From NCBI GenBank assembly GCA_028278345.1, contig JANQEL010000048.1:21098-85097 (forward strand): a stretch of 64,000 nt of DNA. Direction: 5' to 3'. A program made the position numbers and the translations under genes. Source of the DNA: Myxococcota bacterium. Lineage in GTDB: Bacteria > Myxococcota_A > UBA9160 > UBA4427. The notes beneath the pieces were generated by a model, which had not been told where the DNA came from, did no database searches, and was given only the letters and a program-made list of their open reading frames with translations. This document shows positions 16,580 through 26,482 of the stretch, piece after piece (the stretch's first letter is position 1; every line of letters begins with the position of its first letter).

Positions 16580-19098
16580 CCGCGGCGGCGGGCCGAGATC
16601 ACGACGGCCTGCGGGGGATCGCCGAAGGCCGTTTCGCTCCTCACAGCTTCGAAGCCGGCGGCGGTCACGAGCTTCTCGAGTTCGTCGGCGTCCCAGAAGC
16701 GGAAGCGTCCCTCTTCTTCGAGATCGAGCAGCCGTGCCGCATCGCTCAGGAACCACCGCTGCAGTTCAGCGAACTCGCGCACCCCATCCTCTCCGAAGAG
16801 GCTGCGCACGCGATCGGGTGGCAGTTCGGCGATGCCGTCCACGTAGATCTTCGAGATGTCGGCATCGCGCGCGAGGCTCGAGAGCACGAGACGCCCGCCC
16901 GGGCGCATCACCCGCGCCACCTCGTGGATCAAGCGCTCGGCGTCGGGCAGGTAACTGATCAGCAGCGAGAGCAAAGCGGCATCCGCGCAACCCGTCGCAA
17001 GCGGTACCCCGCGCCCATCCGAGAGATCGAGGTTCGCCGCCACTGAGTCGTTCGAAGCGAAGACCGCTGGCGCATGGGTGTGTTCTTCGAGGCGAACGCG
17101 TCCCCGCGCGAGGGCCTCGGTGACGAAGTCCATTTCCGTCACGTGGAAACCCGCCTCCTCGGGCGCGTTCTCCGCGAGGTGCAGCGGGAAATCGCCGGCG
17201 CCCGAACCGAAGTCGACGACGTGATCCCCCGGTGCGAGTGCGAGCCGCTCGACCTGCAGCGCCATCAAGCGGCGATAGGCCGAAGTCGCCGTCATCAGCT
17301 CGATCCCGAGCTTGCGATCGCGGCCGAGCAGATAGTCGGACCAGAAGGCCCGCAGGTCGAAGGCGTGCTTCGGCATCCGGGCCCGCTCGGCGTTCGAGTG
17401 GGCTTCTAGGAGAGTCAGATCCGGAAGCGCGGGCTCGATCTCGCGTCCGAGCAACATGGTCGACACTTCGCGCGTGGCGAGCTGGAAGGTCTCGAGGGCC
17501 TGTCGACTGCTGCGAAGTTGATGTCCGGTCGGCACTTCGATGAGACGCCGACGGCTCGTGTCGCCGGCCGAGAGCAGACGGCGAACGCGACCGAGCTCCA
17601 TCCAGGCGTCGTAGCGTCCGTGCAGCCAGGTGATGGGAACCTTGATGTGTTCCATGTCGCGCTTGGCGTCTTCGAAGAGCACCATGCGGTGATCGAGGGC
17701 GTCGTGGCCCGTCGCATCCATGTCGGCTTTCACGCCGACGAGTTCGTGTCGGCCGAAGTGGACGCCTCGCGCGAGGCCGAACGCGTAGTCGACGCCACCC
17801 GACACGGTGCGCAGCCCCGATTGCAGATCCACCATGCCCACGAGGGAGAGCCAGCCCTTGATGCGCCCGCTCACGTCCTGCGCGATCGCGCGCCGCCCTT
17901 CGACGGCTCCCATGCTGATCGTCAGCATGGCGAACTCGCGCGTCTGGAAGCGCTCGTCCTGTTCGAGGAAATCCAGGGTGGCCACGATGTCCGCCACGGC
18001 CTGCGAAAAGCGGAAACCGAGGTATTCGTCTCCAGCCGCGCGATACGGCGGATCGATGTGGCTCTCGCCGCGACGATTCGTTCCATCGAAGCGGAGCACC
18101 ACCAGCGGCTCACCCGCCTTCTCGAACGTGCGCACCAATGTGGCCGCCAGGGGCAGCATGGTTTCCTTCGTGCGTCCCCAGGCCGGCGGAATCACGACGG
18201 CGGGTGCACCGCGTGGATCGCCGGTCGTGTTCACGATCGCAGACATGCGCTGGCCGCGATCGTTCTCGTATTCGACGACGTCGATCTCTGCGTTCGCCGA
18301 ACGTCCGGTGAACTTGCGGACCAGGCGCGACGAGCCTCCGCGAGCCATGGCGCCCACCATGGAGATGCGGCGCCACGTGTTCATGCGGCGTCCGCCTCCG
18401 AGCATCGAGTCGTGTCGCTCGACCGGAATCATCTCGCGAGTGGGTACGCGACTGATCGCCATCCCGAGGCGCACCCAATCGCGTTCGATCTCGTCGGCGC
18501 GTTTGTGCTTGAGATCGCCGTAGACCGATTCGCCGGCGCGCGAACCGTCGAGGAACTTGAGCTGCAGCGGAAACGAAACGCGCTCGGCGACGTCGCGTGG
18601 CACCGCGAGGGACAGGCCTTGATAGGAAACGTCGCGAAGCTTCGCGGTCAGCACGTTTCCGCGTTGATCGTGGAACTCGACCCGCGCGTCGCTGGCCCTT
18701 CGCTCCGTCTCGACCGGCTCGCGCACCATGTCGCGACGCTCGGATTGATAGATTGCACGGGGAAATCGGATCTCGATGCGACCGTTGCCGCACTCGGCGC
18801 GCGGTGCCGCCACGAGGAAGTAGCCAACCCCTTCGAACTCGAAGTCGAAGTAGATCTGTTCGTGGGGATGGAAGCGGATGTTCTCGACGTCGAGTTCGAC
18901 GTGATCCTTCGCCACCAGGGCGACGCGCGCGGTACGCGTTCGACTCTTGTAGTCGACGCCGTTCGAGAGCCGGACCTGTTCGCGTGCGAGGGCTTCGAGG
19001 AACGTGCGCAGCTCTTGCGGGGACTGGATCGCTCCCCGATGCAGGTGCTTCAGGCTGTCACCCGAAAGCGGCTTCAACCGGCTCTGCGCGCTCAGCAT
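16576..19098 (-). CDS. three-domain fusion: PilZ-like, alpha/beta-hydrolase, SAM methyltransferase
   Basis: An 840-residue soluble protein made of three parts. Residues about 100-235 look like a PilZ-type region (an RRDMVREPVE segment, then SYQGLSLAVP, typical of the c-di-GMP-binding beta barrel). Residues about 255-545 resemble an alpha/beta hydrolase or acyl transferase: AWGRTKETMLPLAATL at the oxyanion side, nucleophile elbow TISMG near 394, and late Asp/His in LHGRYDAW and PTGHQ. Residues about 590-840 are a class I methyltransferase with VVDFGSGAGDFPLH near 630 and the post-motif RPGGRLVLSSL. The C-terminus is coupled to the MMPL exporter by an ATGA overlap. The pairing suggests c-di-GMP-controlled modification of an acyl compound that the exporter moves; this is inference. 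Confidence 0.75.
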   Translation of the reverse strand: MLSAQSRLKPLSGDSLKHLHRGAIQSPQELRTFLEALAREQVRLSNGVDYKSRTRTARVALVAKDHVELDVENIRFHPHEQIYFDFEFEGVGYFLVAAPRAECGNGRIEIRFPRAIYQSERRDMVREPVETERRASDARVEFHDQRGNVLTAKLRDVSYQGLSLAVPRDVAERVSFPLQLKFLDGSRAGESVYGDLKHKRADEIERDWVRLGMAISRVPTREMIPVERHDSMLGGGRRMNTWRRISMVGAMARGGSSRLVRKFTGRSANAEIDVVEYENDRGQRMSAIVNTTGDPRGAPAVVIPPAWGRTKETMLPLAATLVRTFEKAGEPLVVLRFDGTNRRGESHIDPPYRAAGDEYLGFRFSQAVADIVATLDFLEQDERFQTREFAMLTISMGAVEGRRAIAQDVSGRIKGWLSLVGMVDLQSGLRTVSGGVDYAFGLARGVHFGRHELVGVKADMDATGHDALDHRMVLFEDAKRDMEHIKVPITWLHGRYDAWMELGRVRRLLSAGDTSRRRLIEVPTGHQLRSSRQALETFQLATREVSTMLLGREIEPALPDLTLLEAHSNAERARMPKHAFDLRAFWSDYLLGRDRKLGIELMTATSAYRRLMALQVERLALAPGDHVVDFGSGAGDFPLHLAENAPEEAGFHVTEMDFVTEALARGRVRLEEHTHAPAVFASNDSVAANLDLSDGRGVPLATGCADAALLSLLISYLPDAERLIHEVARVMRPGGRLVLSSLARDADISKIYVDGIAELPPDRVRSLFGEDGVREFAELQRWFLSDAARLLDLEEEGRFRFWDADELEKLVTAAGFEAVRSETAFGDPPQAVVISARRRG

Positions 19099-19694
19099 TC
19101 ATGCGCTCCGAAAATTCGAACGATTCGTGGTGTTTTCAACGCGAGTGCACCGTATCAAAAACCCAACAACGGGAGAAGTCGCCGTTGAATTCCATTTGAA
19201 TTCACAGGGCGAGATGCCAGCCGATCGCGAAGCCGGCCCGCACCCGCTTGGGCCGCGCCGACCCGAGCCCGGACGGCGAGTGCCCGGCCGAAGCAGCGCA
19301 CTCGAACTGCGCGACTCACCCCCCTGGTCACCCCCGACGCCACGCCCACTCCCAGCCGAACCCACAACCAAAGAACGCCCGCAAAACGCTGTTGCGCCTT
19401 CGCGGGTCCGCAACTCGTGCAGGCAAGAGTCCAGAATAGAATGATATTTTAAGGGAGATGCAACTCGGGTATAAGCCTGAGGGCGTTTGCTCCCGCCGCC
19501 TCGGCACACGCCCACTCCGGCCGCGTTCGGAGGGCGGGAAGAAAACCCCTTGAATTGCGGGGGGCTAGCGGGGCGCGGTCGCGCACACCACGACAATGCG
19601 ACCGAAGTCGCATTGCGCAAAGCGTCGATTTCGAGAATTCAAGATCGCTCACGAACCGGCAGCGAAGCCGGTTCGCTCCAGATGGGCCCGATCT
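19099..19694. other. 596-base intergenic tract
   Basis: No convincing gene lies between the PilZ fusion and the thiolase, both of which read leftward. Short open frames here lack codon bias, ribosome sites and recognisable domains. The middle (about 19435-19460) is AT-rich for this genome and, read leftward, could hold a promoter for the fusion/MMPL operon. A hairpin at 19652-19675 lies just downstream of the thiolase gene. Confidence 0.6.
19652..19675 (-). terminator. hairpin downstream of thiolase gene, possible terminator
   Basis: A perfect 9-bp inverted repeat (CGAACCGGC / GCCGGTTCG) with a 6-base loop begins 20 bases after the thiolase stop on the minus strand. No T-run follows it, so it is not a classical intrinsic terminator; it could stabilise the 3' end or help a Rho-independent stop weakly. 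Confidence 0.4.
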
Positions 19695-20873
<1,179 letters not shown>

Positions 20874-20891
20874 CTATTGAATGTCTTCTTT

Positions 20892-21665
20892 CTAGAGAAG
20901 ATGGGAATTGACGTTGATGCCACCGTCGGCGAGCACACACGCCCCGGTGACGAATGACGCTCGATCGGAGGCGAGCCAGATGACGGGTTGCGCGATCTCG
21001 TCGGGCTCGGCGATGCGACGCATCGCGTGCTGCGCGATGGTGCGCTCCCTGTCTTCGGGGAATCGTTCGAAGTAGCGCGCGATGGCGGGCGTATTGAACC
21101 CTCCTGGCGCAACCGAATTGACGCGAATGCCGCGCGCCGAGTACTCGGCGGCCCCCGTCCGCGTCAACGCATCGACGCCCCCTTTGGCGGCGATGTACGA
21201 GCCGAGCATCGCCTCGCCCTTCGAAACACTCGCCGTGATGATGTTGATGATGGAACCGCCGCCGCGTTCGAGCATCGCGGGGATCTCTTCGCGCATGCAG
21301 TAGAAGACGCCGTCGAGGGTGACGTCCATCGTGCGACGCCAGGTGTGGTCTTCGGTCTCGTGCAGGGCATGGAAGCCTCCGGCTCCGCCCACGGCATTGT
21401 TCGACGCCCAGTCGAGCCCACCGAATTGCGACAAAGTCGCTGCGACCATGGCCTTGACCTGCTCGGGATCCGCCACGTCGGTCGACACGAAGGCCGCCTC
21501 ACCTCCCACGGCTTCGACTTCGGCCACTGTCTGCTTGCCGCCGGCCTCGTCGATGTCGGCGACGATCACCTTCGAGCCCTCGCGCGCCGCGAGCACGCAG
21601 GTGGCCCGGCCCAATCCACTTCCACCACCGGTCACGAGACCGACCTTGCCTTCGAGTAGACCCAT
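20892..21665 (-). CDS. SDR family NAD(P)-dependent oxidoreductase
   Basis: A 257-residue classical short-chain dehydrogenase. Residues 10-20 hold the nucleotide motif VTGGGSGLGRA, followed by the Asp of IVADIDEAGG, which favours NAD(H) over NADP(H). The catalytic Ser sits in the IITASVSKG strand and the Tyr-x3-Lys motif is YIAAK. The C-terminal SFVTGACVLADGGINV is the usual family tail. The start at 21665 follows a good GAGGAGAAGG site; an in-frame ATG 36 bases upstream lacks one. It probably forms an operon with the downstream thiolase and may act as a hydroxyacyl-CoA or alcohol dehydrogenase. Confidence 0.93.
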   Translation of the reverse strand: MGLLEGKVGLVTGGGSGLGRATCVLAAREGSKVIVADIDEAGGKQTVAEVEAVGGEAAFVSTDVADPEQVKAMVAATLSQFGGLDWASNNAVGGAGGFHALHETEDHTWRRTMDVTLDGVFYCMREEIPAMLERGGGSIINIITASVSKGEAMLGSYIAAKGGVDALTRTGAAEYSARGIRVNSVAPGGFNTPAIARYFERFPEDRERTIAQHAMRRIAEPDEIAQPVIWLASDRASFVTGACVLADGGINVNSHLL

Positions 21666-21767
21666 CGCCTTCTCCTCTGGGGTTGCTCCCGCTCCCCACA
21701 CCTCGCAAGATTGCTCCAGAGGGCGCCGCGCGCACGCAAAAGCGAGCGAGTGACGCTCTAGATCAGG

Positions 21768-23594
21768 GTGTCTGGAACCGGAGGCGAAGTGGGGCTGCTA
21801 CGAGATCGACGCTTCGCACCCTTCTTCTGGACCCAGTTCCTCGGTGCCTTCACCGACAACGCCTTCAAGCAGGCGTTGATCCTGATGATCACCTTTCGCG
21901 CCACGATGGGCGAAGCCGAGACGGGCGTGTTGATCGCCGTCGCCTCGGGGCTGTTCATTCTGCCCTACTTCCTGTTCAGCCCGCTGGCCGGGCAGATCGC
22001 CGACAAGTACGACAAGGCGACGGTGATGCGCCACGTGAAGGCCCTCGAGATCGCCATCATGGTGCTCGCCGCCGTGGGCTTCGCGATGGCCGCGATCGGC
22101 ATCACCTGGGCCGAGGCCTACCTGATCGCGATCCTCTTCTTGATGGGCACCCAGTCGACCTTCTTCGGGCCCGCGAAGTACTCGATCATTCCGCAGCACC
22201 TTCGCGAAGAAGAGCTGATGGAAGGCACGGCCTTCGTCGAGATGGGCACCTTCGTCGCGATCCTCACGGGCACGATCGTCGGCGGCATCCTGATCATGCA
22301 GAGCGAGTTCCTGGTCGGGGGGAGCCTGATCGCGTTGGCCGCTACCGGCTGGCTGGCGAGTCGCCGCATCCCGGCCGCCGCCCCGAGCAACCCCGATCAA
22401 CCGCTCCGACTGAATTGGCTTTCGGAGTACGGCCAGCTCTATCGCGTTTCGAAGCAGAAGCAGTCGGTCTTCCTCGCGATCCTCGGCATCTCCTGGTTCT
22501 GGTTCCTCGGCGCGATGGTGATGGCGCAGCTGCCCAACTACGTGAAGCTGTTCATCCGCGGAGACGAGCCCGTCTATATCTTCTTTCTCTCGCTCTTCAC
22601 GATTAGCATCGCGCTCGGGTCCGTGCTGACGAACCGGCTGACGAACGCCACTGTCGAGTTGGGCATGGTGCCCTGCGGTGCGATCGGTCTCTCCCTCTTT
22701 CCCCTCGACATCGGTTGGCTCGACTACTCGCAACTCTCGGAGACGACCCTCACCCTCGGCGCCATGCTCAGCCTGCAGGCCGACCCGCTCATCTATCGCG
22801 TGGTCTTCGACGTCTTCGGGATGGGGATCGCTTCGAGCTTCTTCATCGTGCCGCTGTACGCGCTGCTGCAACACCGCACCGACGAGAAGACCCGCTCGCA
22901 GGTGATCGCCGCGAACAACGTGGCCGGCGCGGCCTACATGGTGGCTTCCGCGGCCGTCGTCTCCCTGCTCTACACCCTCGGCTTCGACACAGCACAGCTC
23001 TTCGTCTTCCTCGCCACCTTCAACGCGCTCAACACGGTGTATCTCGTCGCGGGCCACCCCGAGTTCGTGCTGCGCTTCGGCAGCTGGTTGCTCGGGCTCC
23101 TGCGCTACCGCGTCGAGTACCACGGTCGCAGGAACATCCCGCGCGACGGCGCGTGCCTCCTGCTCGCGAATCGCGGGAGCTGGCTCGATTGGCCGGTGAT
23201 CACGGCGGCGTGCGAACGGCCCGTGCGTTTCGTGATCGACCGCAACCGCGGCGGTTCATCGGGGTACGGATTGCTGGCGCGCTGGCTCGGCGCGATCGTG
23301 CTGCACCCCGATCGTGAGGCGGCCGATACCCCGAGCGACGTCGTGGACGCCCTCGAACGCGGCGAGGTCGTCTGCTTCTTCGAAGATGGTGAGACCCTGG
23401 GTGCGATCCTCGAACGCACCGACGTTCGCGGAGTGCCGGTGGCGCTACACGGCTTCTCCGCAACCTCGATCGAAGTCGGCCCCGATGGATGGTTGCGACG
23501 CAGCGTCGCGGTCACGATTGGCGAGGCCCACCCGGCTCCGTGCGCGCCGGAAGCGCTGGCCGTATCGGCTTCGCAACTCCACGCAAGCGCCTGA
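21768..23594 (+). CDS. MFS transporter (LplT-like) fused to degenerate acyltransferase domain
   Basis: A 608-residue protein. The first about 430 residues form a 12-helix MFS permease that opens with FFWTQFLGAFTDNAFKQALI, a signature of the lysophospholipid flippase LplT group. The last about 170 residues are a PlsC-type acyltransferase domain. The family's His-x4-Asp motif appears as ANRGSWLDW, with Arg where His is expected, and the later EGTR motif reads EDGE, so catalysis is doubtful. The AMP-ligase part found in Aas fusions is absent. GTG start at 21768. It probably moves or remodels lysophospholipids, with the C-terminal domain perhaps only binding substrate. Confidence 0.85.
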   Translation: MSGTGGEVGLLRDRRFAPFFWTQFLGAFTDNAFKQALILMITFRATMGEAETGVLIAVASGLFILPYFLFSPLAGQIADKYDKATVMRHVKALEIAIMVLAAVGFAMAAIGITWAEAYLIAILFLMGTQSTFFGPAKYSIIPQHLREEELMEGTAFVEMGTFVAILTGTIVGGILIMQSEFLVGGSLIALAATGWLASRRIPAAAPSNPDQPLRLNWLSEYGQLYRVSKQKQSVFLAILGISWFWFLGAMVMAQLPNYVKLFIRGDEPVYIFFLSLFTISIALGSVLTNRLTNATVELGMVPCGAIGLSLFPLDIGWLDYSQLSETTLTLGAMLSLQADPLIYRVVFDVFGMGIASSFFIVPLYALLQHRTDEKTRSQVIAANNVAGAAYMVASAAVVSLLYTLGFDTAQLFVFLATFNALNTVYLVAGHPEFVLRFGSWLLGLLRYRVEYHGRRNIPRDGACLLLANRGSWLDWPVITAACERPVRFVIDRNRGGSSGYGLLARWLGAIVLHPDREAADTPSDVVDALERGEVVCFFEDGETLGAILERTDVRGVPVALHGFSATSIEVGPDGWLRRSVAVTIGEAHPAPCAPEALAVSASQLHASA

Positions 23595-23614
23595 ACGACC
23601 GCCAGCTCGCTGGG

Positions 23615-24352
23615 CTACTCGAAGGCCTTCGCGGGCGCGAGCAGGCGCTTGCAACTCGAGCAGTCGTGGATCTCCTCGAGGGCGAGGATCTCCGATACGC
23701 GCATGCGCGGCAGCACGATCTTGCACTGGGGACAAGAGTTGGTCTCGAGCACCGCGATTGCCGGGCGCTTGCGCGCCCGCACCGTTTCGAAGCGCTTCAT
23801 CACCTTCGCCTCGATGCTTTCGGCGAGCTTCGCGCGCTTGGCGAGTTCGCCTTCGCGCTCCCCCTCGACCCCGCTGCGGCGTTCCGCGATGTCCGCGAGC
23901 TTGCCCGGCGCTTCCCCTTCGACCCGCGCGAGTTCGGCCTCGGCCTTCGCGACGACTTCCTTGGCTGCGTCGATCGCCTCCATGTGCTCGAGGGCCTGGG
24001 TCTCGAAATCCGTCTTCGCCGCCTCCGCGGCGTCGAGTTCGTTCTGCAGCGCGGTATAGGCTTCGTTCGAGGCGACCTGGGCGCTCTGGTGATTGAGCTT
24101 CAGGATCAACGCCTCCTGGTCCTTCATCGCCGACTCGAGCCGGCGTTCCTCGAGTTCTTCGTGCTCGAGGGTCGCGCGCGCGGCTTCGAGGGCGCCCTGG
24201 GCATCGCGCACCCCCGCGGCGACGACTTCTTCTTCTGCGGGGAACTCAGCGAGCAACCCGTCGAGGCGGTCGATCTCCGCGCAGACGGCTTCGATCGCGA
24301 CGAGTTGCTTGAAGGTGGCTTCCAATGCGCTCTCCTCGTGCCGGGACCGCAT
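23615..24352 (-). CDS. coiled-coil protein with C4-type zinc ribbon (CdsZ-like)
   Basis: A 245-residue protein. Residues about 10-190 form a long charged helical hairpin/coiled coil rich in Ala, Glu and Lys. The C-terminus holds two CxxC knuckles (SCPQCKIVLP and DCSSCKRLL) that should bind one zinc. This is the architecture of the widespread zinc ribbon regulatory protein group (CdsZ; older name DUF164-like). Members are implicated in nucleic acid or regulatory functions, but the role is poorly defined. It converges with the MFS fusion gene and has its own start with no same-strand partner close by. Confidence 0.88.
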   Translation of the reverse strand: MRSRHEESALEATFKQLVAIEAVCAEIDRLDGLLAEFPAEEEVVAAGVRDAQGALEAARATLEHEELEERRLESAMKDQEALILKLNHQSAQVASNEAYTALQNELDAAEAAKTDFETQALEHMEAIDAAKEVVAKAEAELARVEGEAPGKLADIAERRSGVEGEREGELAKRAKLAESIEAKVMKRFETVRARKRPAIAVLETNSCPQCKIVLPRMRVSEILALEEIHDCSSCKRLLAPAKAFE

Positions 24353-24492
24353 CGGTAGGACGGCCCGGCCAATGGAGCGGCAGTGTAACCCGGGCCGAGA
24401 GACAGTTCGGTGACGATTTCGATTGCCAAGGGGGGTGTCCTCGTGGTTTTCTGCGCTCGGAAGCGTTCCGAGAATCCGCCAAGAGGTTGCCG

Positions 24493-25410
24493 ATGCAGCG
24501 ACGCCAGATCGGACACACCCGGGGCGGTGTTCCCATCAACGCGTTCTATCTCGACAGCCCGAGCGGCGTGCGGGTGGTGCTCGCCGAGTACGGCGCGCGA
24601 GTCGTGTGCATCGAAGCGCCCGACCGCTTCGGCAAGACGGCGCGGATCTTCGGCGCTCGCGGTGAAGTCGACGGCGTCGAGGCGATCGCCGCCAACGCCG
24701 GATGGGGCGCGACCCACTGCGCGATCGCAGGGCTCGCAGGCCAGGGGCCGGCGCAATCGGTCTGGTGGGGCGAAGCGCTCGGCGACGGGGTGCGCTTCCA
24801 CTACCGCAGCCCCGCCGGCGAAGACGGCCGCGAAGCCGAAGTCGGATGCAGTGTGGAGTACCGCCTGAACTCACACGGCACACTTCGCGTGGTCCACGGT
24901 GCCGCGATCGCCGCGGGCCACGCGAGCGGGCGCGCCGTGGCGATCGACCTGATCACACCCCTCGCCTTCCATCTCCAGGATCCCAACGCATCGTCGCGTC
25001 CGGTACACGAAGTGCAGATCGAGAGTCGCGAGATCGTCGAGTGCGATGCGGCTGGCACAGCGACCGGGCACCTGCGTCGCATCGAGGGAACCCCCGTCGA
25101 TCGATCCACCCGCGCCCGGGTCTCGACGAGCGCGAATGCGCTGCATCACTACGTGCTCGGAAGCCACGACGGCCCGGCGAGGCGGGTCGCGCGCTTGTGG
25201 GACAAGGCCTCGGGTCGCCGCGTCGAGATCGCGACCACCCGCCCCGCCCTGCAATTCGAATCGACGAAGCGCCCCGACGACGGCGCGCCCGCGGTGGCAC
25301 TCACCCCCCGCAACTTCCCGGCCGCCGATTGCCATGCACACTTTCCTTCGCCATGGCTCGAGGGTGACACGCAAGCGACCACTTTCTATCGATTCGGACT
25401 CGACGTCTGA
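24493..25410 (+). CDS. aldose 1-epimerase-like protein lacking the usual catalytic glutamate
   Basis: A 305-residue protein of the galactose mutarotase-like fold. The N-terminal VVLAEYGARVVCIEAP, the central SANALHHYVL and the C-terminal LQFESTKR through PRNFPAADCHAHFPSPWL match the order of elements in GalM proteins. Histidines are present at positions that could serve as catalytic acids (GATHCAIAG and LHHYV). The general base Glu, normally in an E-x-Q-x-x-P segment, appears as LTPRNFP, with Thr in place of Glu. The start at 24493 follows AAGAGG. It may bind a sugar without mutarotase activity, or act on another substrate. No sugar operon surrounds it. Confidence 0.7.
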   Translation: MQRRQIGHTRGGVPINAFYLDSPSGVRVVLAEYGARVVCIEAPDRFGKTARIFGARGEVDGVEAIAANAGWGATHCAIAGLAGQGPAQSVWWGEALGDGVRFHYRSPAGEDGREAEVGCSVEYRLNSHGTLRVVHGAAIAAGHASGRAVAIDLITPLAFHLQDPNASSRPVHEVQIESREIVECDAAGTATGHLRRIEGTPVDRSTRARVSTSANALHHYVLGSHDGPARRVARLWDKASGRRVEIATTRPALQFESTKRPDDGAPAVALTPRNFPAADCHAHFPSPWLEGDTQATTFYRFGLDV

Positions 25411-25495
25411 ACCCGCGGCGCAGCCTCGCTGCAGCGCTAAGCTGGGCCGCGCTTCAGCTCGCAAGAAGCGCCCGTCGTGCGAAGGAACCGTTGAA

Positions 25496-25978
25496 ATGCC
25501 CTCACGCTCTGCCATCCACCCCCTCATCGCTCTCGCGCTCGCTTCGTCGATCGCGTGTTTCGCCATCGCCTGCGGCGGCGAGGAGCCCGCCGCGAAGCCC
25601 GACCCGGGCAAACAGACCGACGAACCGACCGCCGGCACCGGCAACGAGCCCAGCGAACCCGCCGACCCGGGAAATGGCGAACCCGAAGAACCCGCGAGCG
25701 AAGAGCCGCAGGCTCCCGACCCCGAGGCCCTGGCTGCGCGAGGCAAGGCGGTCTACGTCGCGAACTGCATCGCGTGCCACCACACCGAACCCGGCCTCGA
25801 CGGCGCCATCGGCCCCGCGGTGGCGGGGGCGTCGGCGGATCTCCTCGAATCGCGCATCATGCGCGCCGAATACCCCGAAGGCTACATACCCAAGCGCGAC
25901 ACCCAGCTGATGATCGCGATGCCCTACCTCGAATCCGACCTCGCGGCTCTCGCCGCGTTTCTGGCGCCCGGTTCGTAG
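25496..25978 (+). CDS. c-type cytochrome lipoprotein
   Basis: A 160-residue exported protein. The signal peptide (LIALALASSIACFAIAC) ends in a lipobox with Cys near residue 26, so it should be a lipoprotein. A flexible Pro/Glu-rich linker of about 50 residues follows. The C-terminal domain of about 85 residues has one haem site, CIACH, and a probable Met axial ligand in LMIAMPYL, as in small cytochromes c such as CccA/cbb3-type domains. It probably shuttles electrons at the cell envelope. Start 25496 gives a proper signal peptide; longer frames do not. Confidence 0.9.
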   Translation: MPSRSAIHPLIALALASSIACFAIACGGEEPAAKPDPGKQTDEPTAGTGNEPSEPADPGNGEPEEPASEEPQAPDPEALAARGKAVYVANCIACHHTEPGLDGAIGPAVAGASADLLESRIMRAEYPEGYIPKRDTQLMIAMPYLESDLAALAAFLAPGS

Positions 25979-26014
25979 CCAGCGCACGATCATCACGACG
26001 ACACCCGAGCGATT

Positions 26015-26020
26015 GGGAGG
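26015..26020 (+). promoter_or_regulatory. ribosome binding site that decides the VOC gene start
   Basis: GGGAGG lies directly against an ATG at 26021 and six bases before a second in-frame ATG at 26027. The spacing fits the second ATG, so 26027 is taken as the start. Confidence 0.6.
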
Positions 26021-26026
26021 ATGACC

Positions 26027-26440
26027 ATGACCGCCGCCCTCACTCACGTCGCCCTCCACGTCAGCGCCTTCGATGCCTGCATCGGCTTCTACCAGGAGTA
26101 TTGCGGCATGCAGATCTGCCATCGCCGCAGTGACGATCACTCGAAGGTCGCCTGGCTCGCCGAACCGGGACGCGAGAAGGAGTTCATCATCGTCGTGATC
26201 GACGGTGGCAAGCCCGGCCAACTGCAGGCCGAGGACGACTTCTCCCATCTCGGCTTTGCAGTCGCGAGTGAGAACGAAGTCGACGCCCTCGCAGCCCGCG
26301 CCGAGAGCGAGGGCTGCCTCGTCTGGCCGCCGCGCAGGGAGCCCTACCCGGTTGGATACTATTGTGGCATTCGCGACCCCGACGGAAACATCGTCGAGTT
26401 CAGCTACGGTCAGCCGCTCGGTCCCGGCGCCCAGGACTGA
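26027..26440 (+). CDS. VOC superfamily protein (glyoxalase/dioxygenase-like)
   Basis: A 137-residue vicinal-oxygen-chelate protein with two beta-alpha-beta3 units. Metal-ligand candidates are His in ALTHVALHVSA, His in SHLGFAV, and Glu in GNIVEFSYG. The RDPDGNIVEF segment is a hallmark of the family. Members include glyoxalase I, fosfomycin-resistance proteins and extradiol dioxygenases. Nothing in the sequence or context picks one, so it is left at superfamily level. Confidence 0.88.
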   Translation: MTAALTHVALHVSAFDACIGFYQEYCGMQICHRRSDDHSKVAWLAEPGREKEFIIVVIDGGKPGQLQAEDDFSHLGFAVASENEVDALAARAESEGCLVWPPRREPYPVGYYCGIRDPDGNIVEFSYGQPLGPGAQD

Positions 26441-26482
26441 ACCCCGTCGCGTCTTTTTTCCCGTCGCAACGCCGGAGTCTCC

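Noticed and set aside
14495-16846. Long plus-strand frame opposite the MMPL gene
   Set aside because: Antisense shadow. The minus-strand frame has clear transporter topology.
19099-19620. Minus-strand open frame upstream of the PilZ fusion
   Set aside because: No domain, no ribosome site and atypical composition. Treated as intergenic.
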